Shown here: positions 17,003-26,157 of the stretch, piece by piece
How positions within the stretch are numbered: position 1 is the first letter of the stretch
Layout of the letters: each line of letters begins with the position of its first letter
Source: JAAYJG01 sp964450305
Lineage (GTDB): Bacteria; Bacillota; Clostridia; DSM-8532
Assembly: GCA_964450305.1 (NCBI GenBank)
Contig: CAYVFB010000005.1
Span: 12,265 to 76,264 of the forward strand
Direction: 5' to 3'
DNA length: 64,000 nt
Program-made: the position numbers and the translations under genes
The notes under the pieces: generated by a model
Databases searched by the model: none
Told to the model about the DNA's origin: nothing
What the model saw: only the letters and a program-made list of their open reading frames with translations

Positions 17003-19537
17003 ATGAGAAGAAGACTGGAACACCGCTTTAAAGGGCTTATCCTCATACTCTTTCTGTTTTTAATGCAGTTTATGCCCATTACCGGGCAGGCTCTCGAAGA
17101 CAGGGCAAAAACTGTTTTAATTCTGAATTCATACCATCAGGGCTTTACGTGGACCCGTGAAGAAACTGAAGGAGCGATGGCTGTTTTGCTGGAGAGTGAT
17201 GACTACATCTCTGTCCAGGTGGAGTATATGGATTGGAAAAACTACTCCACGCAGGAGAATCTGAGTTTTCTCTACAATTACTACCAGTACAAGTACCAAC
17301 ATGAAAAAATAGATTTGGTAATCACAACCGATGACATTGCGCTTGATTTTGCACTGAAGCACAGGGATGAACTCTTCTCAGCTGCTCCAATCGTCTTTGC
17401 CGGTGTTAATCAGGAAGGAATCAACACCCTCACAAAGGGGCAGTCCAACTTCACGGGAATTCTGGAGCCTGTAATCCCCGATGATGCCCTTTATCTGGCC
17501 ATGCTTACAAACCCCGCCCTGAAAACAATTTATCTGGTATACGATAATACTGAAAGCGCTCAGTCCACCACTCGTCTTGCTGTCGAGTCCATCGTGGACA
17601 TCAACGACAGTATTGAAATTGTGCACCTTAATAACATCACCTATGCGCAAATCCTTGAACGAATGAAAAGTGTGAAGGACAACAGCATTGTCTATATTCT
17701 TTCACATTATGTAGACATTGAGGGAAACACAATGGAGTTCGATGAGTTTTGCGAACTGGCCAGTTCTGTCAGTCCGGTACCGGTTTTCCACCTGTATGAC
17801 TTTACCGTCGGGCGTGGTTCGGTAGGGGGAAGCATGCTCAGCGGCAGGCTTCAGGGTGAAAATGCCGGCAGGGTGGCTTTGAGAATACTACGGGGTGAAA
17901 GGGCAGATGACATTCCCATTTCTCAGGACAATACCATTCGGCATTTATATGATTACAATGAATTGAAAGCTCACAACATTCCCAGGGAGAGACTTCAACC
18001 GGACAGTGAAATTATCAATCTCCCCTTTTCTTTTTTTGAAACTTATAAAAAGGAGGTATCGGCGGCGGCGTTTCTGTTCCTTCTTCTTGTTGGCTTCATT
18101 ACATTGTTAATCTATTATATTCTGCATCAGAAGCGCACAGAAAAAATGCTGAAGGAAAACCACGAAGAGCTGACAGAACTTAACCAGGAGCTTACAGCCG
18201 CAGAGGAGGAACTAAAGGAGCAAAACCAGCAACTGGAGCATAGCAGAAATGAATTATCCCATCTTGCCTATCACGATTATCTGACAAGCCTGCCAAACCG
18301 CCTGTCCCTTAAGGAATACCTGGATCAGGCCCTTCTTACGGCAGGCAAATCACAATATGCGCTCTTCTTTATCGACACCGACAACTTCAAATACATCAAT
18401 GATTCACTGGGTCATTCAACGGGTGATCAGCTTCTGGTCATGATTGGAAACCGGTTAAGTGAAAACATTACATCAAATGGAACACTATTTCGTTTCGGTG
18501 GGGATGAATTCATCATTATTGTACAGGATGCTTCCGAGTTTGATTTAATGGCTCAGGCAGACAAGTTGATCAAAGCCTTTAAAGAGCCCTTCGAATTGAA
18601 TTACAGCATTTTGCACATTTCGATTAGCATTGGTATCACAACATACCCTGAAGCCGGCGACAGAGTGGATGACCTGATCAGAAGCGGAGATATCGCCATG
18701 TACCATGCAAAATCACGAGGGAAGGGACAATATGTACTGTTCACTCAAAGCATGGATTACAGCATACAGGAAAGACTGTCCATCGAAAACCATTTGCGAA
18801 CCGCTTTGGAACGAAAGGAATTTCTGTTGTATTACCAACCTCAGGTTGATATTGCCACCGGAACCATTTCCGGGTTTGAAGCCCTGCTGCGCTGGGCAAG
18901 CCCCGAACTGGGTTTTGTGATGCCCAACTCCTTCATCCCTGTCGCCGAAGAAACACAGTTGATTGTTCCCATTGGTCAATGGGTTCTGAAGGAGGCCTGT
19001 CTTTTTGCAAAGACTCTCCAGGCTTGCAGCGGCAAGAATTATCAGATATCCGTCAATGTTTCCATATTACAGCTGCTACAGGCGGATTTTGCGGATATGG
19101 TTCTTGACACGCTGAAAAGAGTTGACCTGCAGCCCGAGCTGCTTGAACTGGAGATCACTGAATCCGTGCTGATGGAATCCTATGAGTTGATTGAAGCTTC
19201 CATTCAAAAGCTCCGTATAAAAGGCATACACTTTGCTCTGGATGATTTTGGCAAAGGATATTCCTCTCTGACCTATTTAAAGAATCTGCCCATCAATACC
19301 TTGAAAATAGATAAATTATTCATGAACGAAAATGTCCCGGATATGAATGAACAGTCCATTACAGGCTCCATCATCGCAATGGGGCTGCAGCTTGGCCTTT
19401 CGGTGATCGCCGAGGGCGTTGAGTTTGCCGAGCAGCTGAATTACCTGGCTAAACACAAGTGCAGCAAATATCAGGGTTACCTGTACAGCCGGCCGGTACC
19501 GGCGGAAGCCGCAATACAAATGGCCGGGTGCACCTAA
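17003..19537 (+). CDS. Membrane GGDEF-EAL protein with ABC-substrate-binding-like sensor
   Basis: 844 residues. A bifunctional-looking cyclic di-GMP enzyme: signal peptide/anchor (11-30), an extracytoplasmic domain (about 35-330) resembling the ABC substrate-binding family PF04392, a transmembrane helix (about 353-374), a short coiled coil, then a GGDEF domain with intact GGDEF at 499-503 and an EAL domain with EAL at 625-627, the DDFG motif at 747-750 and the AEGVE motif. All key residues for both synthesis and hydrolysis are present. The RxxD inhibitory site nine residues before GGDEF is missing (TSNG). AGGAGG lies 6 bases ahead of the ATG at 17003; a longer frame from 16940 is unlikely. 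Which activity dominates is unknown. Confidence 0.93.
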   Translation: MRRRLEHRFKGLILILFLFLMQFMPITGQALEDRAKTVLILNSYHQGFTWTREETEGAMAVLLESDDYISVQVEYMDWKNYSTQENLSFLYNYYQYKYQHEKIDLVITTDDIALDFALKHRDELFSAAPIVFAGVNQEGINTLTKGQSNFTGILEPVIPDDALYLAMLTNPALKTIYLVYDNTESAQSTTRLAVESIVDINDSIEIVHLNNITYAQILERMKSVKDNSIVYILSHYVDIEGNTMEFDEFCELASSVSPVPVFHLYDFTVGRGSVGGSMLSGRLQGENAGRVALRILRGERADDIPISQDNTIRHLYDYNELKAHNIPRERLQPDSEIINLPFSFFETYKKEVSAAAFLFLLLVGFITLLIYYILHQKRTEKMLKENHEELTELNQELTAAEEELKEQNQQLEHSRNELSHLAYHDYLTSLPNRLSLKEYLDQALLTAGKSQYALFFIDTDNFKYINDSLGHSTGDQLLVMIGNRLSENITSNGTLFRFGGDEFIIIVQDASEFDLMAQADKLIKAFKEPFELNYSILHISISIGITTYPEAGDRVDDLIRSGDIAMYHAKSRGKGQYVLFTQSMDYSIQERLSIENHLRTALERKEFLLYYQPQVDIATGTISGFEALLRWASPELGFVMPNSFIPVAEETQLIVPIGQWVLKEACLFAKTLQACSGKNYQISVNVSILQLLQADFADMVLDTLKRVDLQPELLELEITESVLMESYELIEASIQKLRIKGIHFALDDFGKGYSSLTYLKNLPINTLKIDKLFMNENVPDMNEQSITGSIIAMGLQLGLSVIAEGVEFAEQLNYLAKHKCSKYQGYLYSRPVPAEAAIQMAGCT

Positions 19538-19624
19538 GCGTAACGCTCGGGTTTTCCACAAAACCCGTTTTGATAAGAGCTTTCCCGAATGGTGCAGCAG
19601 ATCATACCATCATTGAGTACTTGC

Positions 19625-20263
19625 TTATTCCATTACCCAGGGTCTTAAAACATCTGCTGCAACACGATAACCAGGAACAGTCAGGTGCAGGCCTTCCACG
19701 GTATACTCCAGGCGGATGTTTCCCTTTTCATCCGCAAGGTGGCTGTGTACATCGATATAGGGTATGCTTTTCTCCCGGGCCATGTTCTTCAGCTTTTCAT
19801 TGATGCTGCGTATTTTTTCGTTGGTTCGTTTTCCTACAATTATTTTTCTGATCTTTTTGTGCCTGAGCTCAGACACCGGGTATATGGATTCAAGATAAAT
19901 CTTCGTGTCGGGGCTGTTTGCCTGGATAGCCGAAATGATTTGATCGATGTTATGTACGATCTCATGCTCTGGCTTATTATCTCCCACATCATTGGTGCCG
20001 ATCATGAGAAATACTTTGGTTGGTTTCAGCTGATAAACGCTTTCAGGCATGCGCAAAAGAACACCATCGGTGGTATCCCAGCTGATGCCGCGGTTAATGA
20101 CATAAACGCCATGAAAGTATTCATTCAGGCGGAAGAAGTCGGTAATCGAGTCTCCAAGAAAAACAATTCCGCCAGGTTCAGCGCATTCATTCAATTCAGA
20201 AAACGCTATCTCAATTTTACTTTGATAAAATTGGACGATTCTGCTCAAAAGGCCCATTATCAA
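19625..20263 (-). CDS. SGNH/GDSL-family hydrolase
   Basis: 212 residues. Esterase/acylhydrolase of the SGNH fold: block I GDSIT with the nucleophilic Ser near residue 33, the block II Gly in NRGISWDTT, block III GTND, and block V DEKG/VEGLHLTVPGY with the catalytic His. No signal peptide, so probably cytoplasmic. The ATG overlaps the last codons of the amidohydrolase gene by 4 bases, so the two are co-translated. A lysophospholipase or carbohydrate/acyl esterase role is possible; the substrate is not indicated. Confidence 0.9.
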   Translation of the reverse strand: MIMGLLSRIVQFYQSKIEIAFSELNECAEPGGIVFLGDSITDFFRLNEYFHGVYVINRGISWDTTDGVLLRMPESVYQLKPTKVFLMIGTNDVGDNKPEHEIVHNIDQIISAIQANSPDTKIYLESIYPVSELRHKKIRKIIVGKRTNEKIRSINEKLKNMAREKSIPYIDVHSHLADEKGNIRLEYTVEGLHLTVPGYRVAADVLRPWVME

Positions 20264-21465
20264 ACCTTCCTTTCCTGGTTTCTTTGATAAACTACCTTGC
20301 CGTTAATCATCGTCAGTTCTACCTTTGTTCTATAATCAAAGGGATGACCACTGAACACGACGAGGTCCGCATCTTTACCGACCTCCAGGCTGCCCACCCT
20401 GTCTTCAATGCCTGCTGCCTGTGCTGCATTGATGGTGATGGCACGCAGAGCGTCCTCTTCCGACATACCTTCCCTGACAGCCACCCCCGCGCAAAGCAGC
20501 AGATGCTGTTCGGGCACACAGGGATGATCCGTCATGATGGCTACCGGCACCCCATACTTCGCAAGAATCCCGGGAGCTTCAATATTTTGATTTTTCAATT
20601 CAATCTTGGATCGATCGGTCAGCAATGGTCCCAGGATTACACGAACCTTCTGTTCCTTTAAAATGTCGGCGATCATGTACCCCTCGGTGCAATGATCAAT
20701 GGTATATCGCAGATTAAACTCCTTTGCAATCCGGATCGCCGACAGAATATCGTCAGCCCTGTGAGCATGGATCTTCACCACTAATTCTCGATTCAGGACG
20801 GGTATCAGGGCTTCCATGCGGATATCGTATTCGGGTTTGTCGTTTTCCTCACTGTCCTTATGGTAATCCTCCCAGGCCTCCATATATTCCTTTGCTTTGA
20901 ACAGCTGCTCACGCAGAATGGCAGCCGTAGCCATTCTTGTTGATGGCGTATGACTCTTTTCGTGGTATACGGTCTTGGGATTCTCTCCAAAGGCGACTTT
21001 CATGGCACATGGCTGCTTGATCACCATTTCATCCACGCTGCGGCCAAAGGTCTTCAGTGCGGCAAACTGGCCACAAATGACATTCCCGCTTCCCGGTCCG
21101 CTGACCACCGTTGTTACACCCCATTGCCTGGCTTCCTCAAAAGCACGATCGGCATGATTGATCCCGTCGATAGCCCGCAGGTGCGGTGTGACCGGATCGG
21201 TCAGTTCATTGGCGTCATCACCCTCAAAGCCCAGCGAGTCTTCCATGATTCCGATATGCGTATGGCTGTCTACCAGCCCGGGCATCACAATCTTCCCTTC
21301 TGCGTCGATCACATCTCTGTCCCCGGGGGATTTGGTCATGGATCCAATCTCCTTGATTTTGCCCTGCGATATCAGAATATAACCCAGTTTATCTTCTTTT
21401 TTTTGATTCTTACGTGATTTCGTTTCTTCCGCCATGGTCATGATGTGGGCATTAATAATCAGCAT
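20260..21465 (-). CDS. Amidohydrolase family protein (imidazolonepropionase-like)
   Basis: 401 residues. A metal-dependent hydrolase of the amidohydrolase superfamily: the entry motif HTHIG after GLVD binds the first metal, with further His in VKIHAHRADD and IDHCTEG and an Asp in the IMTDHP segment. The N-terminal beta-sandwich start (IINAHIMTM) and the C-terminal IGSLEVGKDADLVVFSG block are typical. AGGAGG lies 5 bases before the ATG at 21465; the frame continues 36 codons further but into the promoter. It is transcribed with the SGNH hydrolase from a duplicated promoter. Substrate unknown; imidazolonepropionase itself is unlikely as no hut genes are nearby. Confidence 0.9.
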   Translation of the reverse strand: MLIINAHIMTMAEETKSRKNQKKEDKLGYILISQGKIKEIGSMTKSPGDRDVIDAEGKIVMPGLVDSHTHIGIMEDSLGFEGDDANELTDPVTPHLRAIDGINHADRAFEEARQWGVTTVVSGPGSGNVICGQFAALKTFGRSVDEMVIKQPCAMKVAFGENPKTVYHEKSHTPSTRMATAAILREQLFKAKEYMEAWEDYHKDSEENDKPEYDIRMEALIPVLNRELVVKIHAHRADDILSAIRIAKEFNLRYTIDHCTEGYMIADILKEQKVRVILGPLLTDRSKIELKNQNIEAPGILAKYGVPVAIMTDHPCVPEQHLLLCAGVAVREGMSEEDALRAITINAAQAAGIEDRVGSLEVGKDADLVVFSGHPFDYRTKVELTMINGKVVYQRNQERKV

Positions 21466-21544
21466 ATGCTCCTCCTGAAGCTGTACCTTCTTCGGGAAAG
21501 TTTCCCGACAGGCAAAATTAAAACTGTTTATGCTTATTAATCCT

Positions 21545-21573
21545 ATTATAACAACGGAAGTGATTGCTTGCAA
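21545..21573 (-). promoter_or_regulatory. Promoter P1 of the amidohydrolase-SGNH operon
   Basis: On the minus strand, TTGCAA (21568-21573) and perfect TATAAT (21545-21550) are 17 bases apart. Its -35 lies within the palindrome GTGATTGCTTGCAATCAC (21560-21577), a probable operator. Confidence 0.75.
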
Positions 21574-21641
21574 TCACAACACACCGTTACAAGGTTCTTA
21601 TCACGTAGTGATAAGGTTCTTATAACAACGGAAGTGATTGC
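21546..21641. repeat. 22-bp perfect direct repeat with nested palindromes
   Basis: A 22-base block starting TTATAACAACGG occurs at 21546-21567 and 21620-21641. Between the copies, AAGGTTCTTA is itself repeated (21591-21600 and 21613-21622) around the palindrome TTATCAC-GTA-GTGATAA (21598-21614). Confidence 0.85.
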
Positions 21642-21647
21642 ATGTAA
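21619..21647 (-). promoter_or_regulatory. Promoter-like duplicate P2 upstream of P1
   Basis: TTACAT (21642-21647) and TATAAG (21619-21624), 17 bases apart, with a spacer identical to that of P1. It is a duplicate of P1 displaced by 74 bases, with weaker boxes. Confidence 0.45.
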
Positions 21648-21756
21648 ATACATAAAGAAAGTGGTATAGGGTTATTGAAACTGCAGTAGCTTTTCAGAAC
21701 ACCACATTCACCACGTAGGCATCCCGAATTCCGGTAAGATGTCTCCATATGGGAAG

Positions 21757-21787
21757 AAAAAAGGAAGCAGGATCGTCCCCTGCCTCC
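21757..21787 (-). terminator. Rho-independent terminator of lon
   Basis: On the minus strand GGAGGCAGG (21779-21787) pairs with CCTGCTTCC (21763-21771), with one mismatch, and is followed by TTTTTT. It lies about 85 bases after the lon stop. Confidence 0.75.
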
Positions 21788-21841
21788 TTCTTTATGCTTC
21801 TTTTCGTTCATACTCTGCTGTGAGCGCTGCCTCATATAGTA

Positions 21842-21866
21842 CCTAGCCTGCAAGTTGCAGGCTAGG
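21842..21866. repeat. Near-perfect hairpin just after lon
   Basis: CCTAGCCTGCAA (21842-21853) and TTGCAGGCTAGG (21855-21866) are perfect complements. It begins 6 bases beyond the lon stop codon but lacks a T tract; it may protect the 3' end of the message. Confidence 0.6.
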
Positions 21867-21872
21867 TTGTTG

Positions 21873-24296
21873 TTAATGCTCTACTGTCGGGGCCGCCTCA
21901 TCCTTGGTTTCCCGGCCCAGTAAATTCATTTTCCCGTCGTTTTCATTGCCGGTTGAACCCGGAAAACGCACCAGGGCTTCCTTCATGACCTGCTCCATAG
22001 ATCGAACCGGCAACAATCTGAGCTTTCCCCGGACATTTTCCGGAATTTCCTCAATGTCTTTCTTGTTCTCCATGGGCAGCAGAATCGTATCGATACCTGC
22101 CCGGTGGGCTGCAAGAACCTTTTCCTTCAGCCCGCCAATGGGAAGCACCCTGCCTCGCAGCGTTATTTCCCCGGTCATGGCAACATTGCGTTTCACAGGG
22201 ATTTGGGTTAACGCCGATATCATGGCCGTTGCCAGGGTAATCCCCGCAGATGGACCATCTTTCGGGATTGCTCCCTCGGGAACATGAATATGCATATCAT
22301 ATTTTTTATGGAAATCCGCCTCAATTCCTATCATTTCAGCAATCGAACGGACATAGCTTCTGGCGATGCGGGCGGATTCCTTCATCACATCCCCCAGTTG
22401 CCCCGTCAGTTCAACCGCGCCTTCCCCGGGCATCAGGTTCACCTCGATGGATAAAGTGTCGCCGCCGACCGGTGTCCAGGCCAACCCACGGGCAATACCC
22501 ACCTCATCGTGCACATTGGCCATGTCATACAGGAACTTTTTACTGCCCAGGTACCGATGCAGGTTTTGCTTTGTAACCCGAACCGCTTTTTTCTCTTGCG
22601 AAACAATAATTTTTGCCACTTTGCGGCAAATGGTCGAAATTTGCCTTTCAAGGTTACGCACGCCTGCCTCGCGGGTGTAATAATTGATAATGTCCCTCAC
22701 AGCACCCTCATCAAAGCGAATTTGAGCGGGTTTCAGCCCATGGCTGTCGATTTGCTTGGGGATTAGGTGACGCAAGGCGATCTGTAGCTTTTCTTCCTCA
22801 ATATACCCGGATATATCGATAATCTCCATCCTGTCCAGCAGTGGCCGGGGGATATTTTCCTTATAATTGGCAGTGGTCAGGAATAACACATCGGAAAGAT
22901 CGAAGGGGATCTCAAGATAGTGATCGCGGAATTCTTTGTTCTGTTCACCATCAAGCACCTCTAGCATGGCAGAAGCGGGATCTCCCCTAAAATCGCTGGA
23001 CATTTTATCGATTTCATCCAGCAGGATCAGCGGGTTCTTTGAGCCGGCCTGCTTAATGGCGCTGATGATCCGTCCAGGCATGGCACCAACATAGGTGCGT
23101 CTGTGGCCACGTATTTCTGCTTCATCCCGAACACCGCCCAATGACATTCGTACATAGTTTCGATTCAATGCCTTTGCAATGGAACGCGCAATGGATGTTT
23201 TTCCCACTCCAGGAGGACCGGAAAGGCATATGATCGGGCCATGAAGGCCGTTATTCAGCTTGCGGATGGCCAGATATTCAACCATTCGCTCCTTCACCTT
23301 GTCCAACCCATAGTGATCTTCCTCGAGAACCCTTTGGGCGTTTTGCAGGTCCAGGTTTTCTTCTGTTTTTGTATTCCACGGCAGCTCGATAATCCAATCG
23401 AGGAAGGTACGGATAACGCCGCTTTCAGCAGAGGTCGAATACATCTTCGACAGCCTGTCCAGCTCTTTCAAAGCTTTTTCTTCCGCATGCTTTGGAAGGC
23501 TGGCCTGTGTGATCCTGTCGTGGTATTCCTCTATCTCATCGCTCTGTTGCTGGCCTTCGCCCAACTCGTTCTGAATGGCCTTCAGTTGTTCGCGCAGATA
23601 ATACTCCTTCTGGCTTTTGTCTATTTGCTGGCGAACCTTGTGATTGATGTTCCGCTCAACTTCAAGGATTTCTATTTCCTTGACCAGGGTTTCAAGCAGC
23701 CTTTCCAACCGTCTTTTGGGAGATATTTCATTGAGGATGCTTTGCTTTTGCTCGAGCTTGAGCATCATATTGGCCGCAATCACATCTGAAAGCCTGGCGT
23801 AATCCTCCATGGCCGTAACGGTAAAGGTCGTGTCCGAAGAAATGCGGTTTGTCAGCTTCGCATATTGTTCAAAATAACTGATGACCTGCCGGATCAATGC
23901 TTCGATTTCAGGCTTTTTAACCAGCTTCTTTGGGTTTGGGCATTCCCTGACCTTCACCTGATAATAGGGTTCGCTGGCCAAATACTCCATGATTTGGGCG
24001 CGTTCCAGCCCTTCAACGAGGACACGGATGGTCTCGCCGGGAAGGCGCAGCAGCTGTTTGATTTTTGCAATAGTTCCCACAGGATAGACATCTTGCGCGG
24101 AGGGCTCTTCCAGGCCAGGATCCCTCTGTGCGGCAAGAAATATCAATTGATCCTTCATCATGGCTTCTTCGAGTGCTTTGATAGACTTCGCGCGGCCCAC
24201 GTCAAAATGCAGGATCATATGCGGAAACACGACAAGGCCTCGAAGCGGCAGCAGCGGTATCACCCTGTTTTTTTGACCATCTTTTTTCTGAGTCAT
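21873..24296 (-). CDS. lon: ATP-dependent protease LonA
   Basis: 807 residues. Cytoplasmic AAA+ serine protease that degrades misfolded and regulatory proteins. Domains: N-terminal LAN substrate domain (about 10-200), coiled coil (about 200-260), AAA+ with Walker A GPPGVGKT at 360-367, and the Lon peptidase domain with the Ser-Lys dyad (KDGPSAG S683, GGLKEK K724). A frame extends 14 codons to a TTG at 24338 without a binding site, and PLLPLRGLVVFP is close to the start from the ATG at 24296 as in other Lon proteins. The binding site ahead of this ATG is weak (AAAGGATTAGG). Its own terminator follows at 21757-21787. Confidence 0.95.
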   Translation of the reverse strand: MTQKKDGQKNRVIPLLPLRGLVVFPHMILHFDVGRAKSIKALEEAMMKDQLIFLAAQRDPGLEEPSAQDVYPVGTIAKIKQLLRLPGETIRVLVEGLERAQIMEYLASEPYYQVKVRECPNPKKLVKKPEIEALIRQVISYFEQYAKLTNRISSDTTFTVTAMEDYARLSDVIAANMMLKLEQKQSILNEISPKRRLERLLETLVKEIEILEVERNINHKVRQQIDKSQKEYYLREQLKAIQNELGEGQQQSDEIEEYHDRITQASLPKHAEEKALKELDRLSKMYSTSAESGVIRTFLDWIIELPWNTKTEENLDLQNAQRVLEEDHYGLDKVKERMVEYLAIRKLNNGLHGPIICLSGPPGVGKTSIARSIAKALNRNYVRMSLGGVRDEAEIRGHRRTYVGAMPGRIISAIKQAGSKNPLILLDEIDKMSSDFRGDPASAMLEVLDGEQNKEFRDHYLEIPFDLSDVLFLTTANYKENIPRPLLDRMEIIDISGYIEEEKLQIALRHLIPKQIDSHGLKPAQIRFDEGAVRDIINYYTREAGVRNLERQISTICRKVAKIIVSQEKKAVRVTKQNLHRYLGSKKFLYDMANVHDEVGIARGLAWTPVGGDTLSIEVNLMPGEGAVELTGQLGDVMKESARIARSYVRSIAEMIGIEADFHKKYDMHIHVPEGAIPKDGPSAGITLATAMISALTQIPVKRNVAMTGEITLRGRVLPIGGLKEKVLAAHRAGIDTILLPMENKKDIEEIPENVRGKLRLLPVRSMEQVMKEALVRFPGSTGNENDGKMNLLGRETKDEAAPTVEH

Positions 24297-24732
24297 CTCT
24301 GTACCTAATCCTTTCAGTTTTGTCCTGTACAGTTGCAATAAATAGAATGATCCGGCCTGAATTCAAAACGGATGTATTGCAGCTGTGAATACATGGTTCC
24401 AAGGATAGCAGTGTTTCAATTAAGGATCATGCTATCATAACCATACCCTGTGTTCATTGGTTATAAACGAATGGATAGTGATTATGTACGAAAAACTGCC
24501 GGCTGAGAGAGCGTTGGATAAGACGGCTCCCAGAGCTGTATGGATTGCTTTAAGAGTATAGGACGCTTCTATTATAACCTCTTCTCCCCACCTGTTTCAA
24601 TGTTTTATTATGGGCATACTAACAGGTTATAGGGAAACTTGAGTCAGGGCCCCGGCCTCTGGTCTCACGCTGGTCTCATAACAAAAGCCGGATGGGAACC
24701 ATCCGGCTTTCGATTATTTCGTTTGGAGACTA
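24297..24732. other. Intergenic region between tuf and lon, 436 bp
   Basis: Contains the tuf terminator at its right end (24681-24710). The rest must hold the lon promoter, but no clear -35/-10 pair or CtsR operator was found. No gene was seen. Confidence 0.5.
24681..24710 (-). terminator. Rho-independent terminator of tuf
   Basis: AAAGCCGGATGG (24684-24695) and CCATCCGGCTTT (24699-24710) form a perfect 12-bp stem with a 3-base loop, ending in TTTTG on the minus strand, 22 bases past the tuf stop. Confidence 0.85.
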
Positions 24733-25938
24733 TTACTTGCTAACATCGGCAACACGGCCTGAAGCAACGGTTCTGCCGCCTTCGCGGATGGAGAAGGTTT
24801 GACCTTTTTCCATGGCGATCGGGGTGATCAGGTTGATGGTCATGGTGATGTTATCACCAGGCATAACCATTTCCACGCCTTCCGGAAGCTTGATGTTCCC
24901 GGTAACGTCAGTGGTTCTGAAGAAGAACTGCGGTCTGTAGCCATTGAAGAACGGGGTATGTCTTCCGCCTTCTTCCTTGGTCAGAACGTATACTTCAGCG
25001 GTGAAGTCGGTATGAGGGGTGATGGAACCGGGCTTTGCCAGAACCTGACCTCTTTCGATTTCTGTTCTTTGAACGCCTCTTAACAGAGCGCCGATGTTAT
25101 CGCCTGCGAATGCCTGATCCAACAGCTTTCTGAACATTTCAACGCCGGTAACGACGGTCTTTCTCGGAGCGTCTGCAAGACCAACGATTTCAACTTCTTC
25201 GCCAACCTTCAGTGTTCCTCTTTCAACCCTGCCGGTAGCAACGGTGCCGCGGCCGGTAATGGTGAACACGTCTTCTACGGACATCAGGAAGGGACGATCG
25301 GTTGCGCGTTCCGGGGTTGGGATATACGAATCTACTGCTTCCATCAGCTTCAGGATGGGTGCGTATTCAGGAGCGTTTGCCTCGGTGGAAGTGCATTCAA
25401 GAGCAACCAGAGCGGACCCGCGGATGATCGGAATATCGTCACCGGGGAATTCGTATTGGCTAAGCAGCTCTCTGAGTTCCATTTCAACCAGTTCAATCAG
25501 TTCATCGTCGTCAACCTGATCACATTTGTTCAGGAAAACAACGATGTAGTTAACACCCACCTGATGGGACAGCAGGATGTGTTCGCGGGTTTGCGGCATC
25601 GGGCCGTCAGCGGCGGAAACAACCAGGATTGCACCATCCATCTGGGCAGCACCGGTGATCATGTTCTTAACATAGTCGGCGTGGCCCGGGCAGTCAACGT
25701 GAGCATAGTGACGGTTTTTGGTTTCATACTCAACGTGAGAAGTATTGATGGTAATTCCTCTTTCTTTTTCTTCGGGAGCTGAGTCAATCTGTTCATATGA
25801 TTTAATGACTATGTTTTTGTCTCCAAAGGACAATACCTTTGTGATTGCCGCAGTCAAAGAGGTCTTACCGTGGTCAACGTGACCAATGGTTCCAATGTTC
25901 ACATGGGGTTTGTTTCTTTCGAATTTAGCTTTTGCCAT
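24733..25938 (-). CDS. tuf: Translation elongation factor Tu
   Basis: 401 residues. GTPase that brings aminoacyl-tRNA to the ribosome. G1 GHVDHGKTSL, G3 DCPGHADYVKNM, G4 NKCDQVDD and the two C-terminal beta-barrel domains (GRVERGTLKVGEEVE; FRTTDVTGNIKLPEGVEMVMPGDN) are intact. The ATG follows AGGAGGAGAATTTCG. It ends the str cluster, 219 bases after fusA, and has its own promoter at 26115-26142. Confidence 0.98.
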   Translation of the reverse strand: MAKAKFERNKPHVNIGTIGHVDHGKTSLTAAITKVLSFGDKNIVIKSYEQIDSAPEEKERGITINTSHVEYETKNRHYAHVDCPGHADYVKNMITGAAQMDGAILVVSAADGPMPQTREHILLSHQVGVNYIVVFLNKCDQVDDDELIELVEMELRELLSQYEFPGDDIPIIRGSALVALECTSTEANAPEYAPILKLMEAVDSYIPTPERATDRPFLMSVEDVFTITGRGTVATGRVERGTLKVGEEVEIVGLADAPRKTVVTGVEMFRKLLDQAFAGDNIGALLRGVQRTEIERGQVLAKPGSITPHTDFTAEVYVLTKEEGGRHTPFFNGYRPQFFFRTTDVTGNIKLPEGVEMVMPGDNITMTINLITPIAMEKGQTFSIREGGRTVASGRVADVSK

Positions 25939-26114
25939 CGAAATTCTCCTCCTTATACAGTTCGGTAACTGTTGATCATTATATATTTTGTTTTATTAAA
26001 ATTCAACTGTGTTTTTCATTGGCCGTTGGAAATATTCTCTGCATTTCCTCACCGACCTATGCTGTTTTAAGCTTGCACCTGTTGTTATCAAATATTAAAA
26101 CCAGTATTTATTAT

Positions 26115-26142
26115 ACTATACCATTCCGGCTTCATCTGTCAA
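26115..26142 (-). promoter_or_regulatory. Promoter of tuf
   Basis: Perfect TTGACA (26137-26142) and TATAGT (26115-26120), 16 bases apart on the minus strand, just 16 bases past the fusA stop. It gives tuf a leader of about 170 bases and independent expression. Confidence 0.7.
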
Positions 26143-26157
26143 CCGCCGCAAGCTTTG

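Larger units (their letters stand above)
21466..21872. other. Intergenic region, 407 bp, with tandem promoters and lon terminator
   Basis: From right to left: a 12-bp hairpin right after lon (21842-21866), the lon terminator (21757-21787), then a repeat-rich regulatory block at 21545-21647 with two copies of a promoter for the amidohydrolase operon and two palindromes. No gene was seen. Confidence 0.6.
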
